NCBI GenBank assembly: GCA_030611625.1 | Contig: JAUWPK010000023.1 | Span: 1-16,151, forward strand | DNA length: 16,151 bases | From: Promethearchaeum sp. | GTDB taxonomy: Archaea > Asgardarchaeota > Lokiarchaeia > Sigyniarchaeales > Promethearchaeaceae | Reading direction: 5' to 3' | Shown here: one piece after another, positions 15,606 through 16,151 of the stretch | Numbering within the stretch: position 1 is the stretch's first letter | Layout: each line of letters opens with the position of its first letter | The notes under the pieces: generated by a model | Database searches by the model: none | What the model was told of the DNA's origin: nothing | The model's input: only the letters and a program-made list of their open reading frames with translations | Translations under genes and position numbers: made by a program

Positions 15606-16151
15606 ATGGGAAAGAAGAAGAAAACATCAACAGAAGAAGAACTTTCAACAGATGATTTGGGAATTGTAAAGAAGAAGACTACTACTAAAAAAAAGACAAC
15701 CAAGAAATCTTCTTCAAAAAAAACAACAAAAAAGAAAAAAACAACTAAGAAAACCACAAAAAAATCAACTTCTAAGAAAACTAAAAAGAAAATTACTAAA
15801 AAGAAAATAGGAAAAACTGATTTTATACAATCTTCTTGTAATGTTGGGTTAGTTGGCCATGTAGATCACGGAAAAACTACCCTTGTTAAAGGTCTTTCTG
15901 GAACTTGGACAGAAAAATATTCTGATGAAATAAATAGAGGTATAACCATAAAATTGGGTTATGCTGAAGCCGCAATAATGCAGTGCCCTAATTGTAATTT
16001 AATAATTTCTGAATCAGTAGCCAATAATTTACGTAAAAGTAAAAAAGATCAAAAAGGAATGTGTCCCGATTGTGGAACAAAGTTAAATTTTAAGAGAAGA
16101 ATTTCTTTTGTTGATGCCCCTGGTCACGAAATATTAATGGCAACAATGTTG
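15606..16151 (+). CDS. Translation initiation factor aIF2 gamma subunit, N-terminal part (runs off the window)
   Basis: The first 182 codons are present. The GTPase core begins at about residue 78: GHVDHGKT at 84-91 (P-loop), a switch region with RGITIKLGYAEA, a zinc knuckle of two CxxC pairs (CPNC and CPDC) and DAPGHE (G3). The pairing of RGITIKLGYA with a zinc knuckle and FVDAPGHEILMATML is specific to aIF2/eIF2 gamma and excludes EF-1A and SelB. The factor joins the alpha and beta subunits and GTP to carry initiator Met-tRNA to the small ribosomal subunit. Unlike usual archaeal aIF2-gamma, whose core starts near residue 10, this one has about 75 extra residues at the front, mostly KKTT, KKSS and KKKT units. 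ATG at 15606 is the only good start before the tail. Confidence 0.95.
   Translation, partial: MGKKKKTSTEEELSTDDLGIVKKKTTTKKKTTKKSSSKKTTKKKKTTKKTTKKSTSKKTKKKITKKKIGKTDFIQSSCNVGLVGHVDHGKTTLVKGLSGTWTEKYSDEINRGITIKLGYAEAAIMQCPNCNLIISESVANNLRKSKKDQKGMCPDCGTKLNFKRRISFVDAPGHEILMATML

Noticed and set aside
15530..15757. Val/Phe-rich open frame on the minus strand
   Set aside because: It is the reverse read of the lysine-rich tail of aIF2-gamma; the plus-strand frame continues into a conserved GTPase.
15606..16151. SelB/EFSec as the identity of the partial GTPase, tempting because selD is nearby
   Set aside because: The RGITIKLGYA switch and the zinc knuckle between switch regions are aIF2-gamma features not found in SelB.

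Overview
This window is A+T-rich and comes from an archaeon, most probably an Asgard archaeon of the Lokiarchaeia type. The archaeal signs are an aIF2-gamma gene, a TrmB-family regulator, a long-chain-type polyprenyl synthase and GGAGGTGA-type ribosome binding sites. The Asgard signs are a selenoprotein SelD whose 3' region holds a SECIS-like hairpin with eukaryotic features, a large HEAT-solenoid/coiled-coil/ear-like protein, and K/D/E-rich disordered proteins. The lineage is an inference; no rRNA gene is present to confirm it.

Layout. 1-1316 (+): a seven-helix membrane protein and a small hypothetical. 1368-1634 (-): a tiny B-box-like zinc finger protein anchored by one C-terminal helix, followed by a 526-base gene-free stretch. 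2161-6132 (-): a tight set of an MFS transporter, a PatB/MalY-type C-S lyase broken by a one-base frameshift, and a neutral-ceramidase-like zinc hydrolase. 6217-7008 (-): a zinc-capped, very charged disordered protein. 7105-10697 (+): a likely operon of a radical SAM enzyme, a polyprenyl synthase with an altered second Asp motif, an unrecognised helical protein and a TrmB regulator.

10746-11845 (-): selD. The gene starts 26 codons upstream of where a standard ORF call would put it and reads through an in-frame TGA (selenocysteine, residue 18) in the family's active-site motif. Just after the stop codon lies a hairpin with the AUGA / AA / UGAG arrangement of eukaryotic SECIS elements. This is the most striking signal in the window.

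11932-14886 (-): a protein of more than 930 residues with HEAT repeats, a long coiled coil, a winged-helix-like segment and a beta-rich C-terminal domain. 14905-15528 (+): an interrupted, less A+T-rich reading frame, bracketed by near-identical 29-base direct repeats exactly 600 bases apart. 15606-end (+): the start of aIF2-gamma with an unusual lysine-rich N-terminal tail; the gene continues outside the window.

The genes do not form one pathway. The window is a set of short transcription units, of which the MFS/lyase/hydrolase set and the radical SAM/prenyl synthase/regulator set are the two that may act together.
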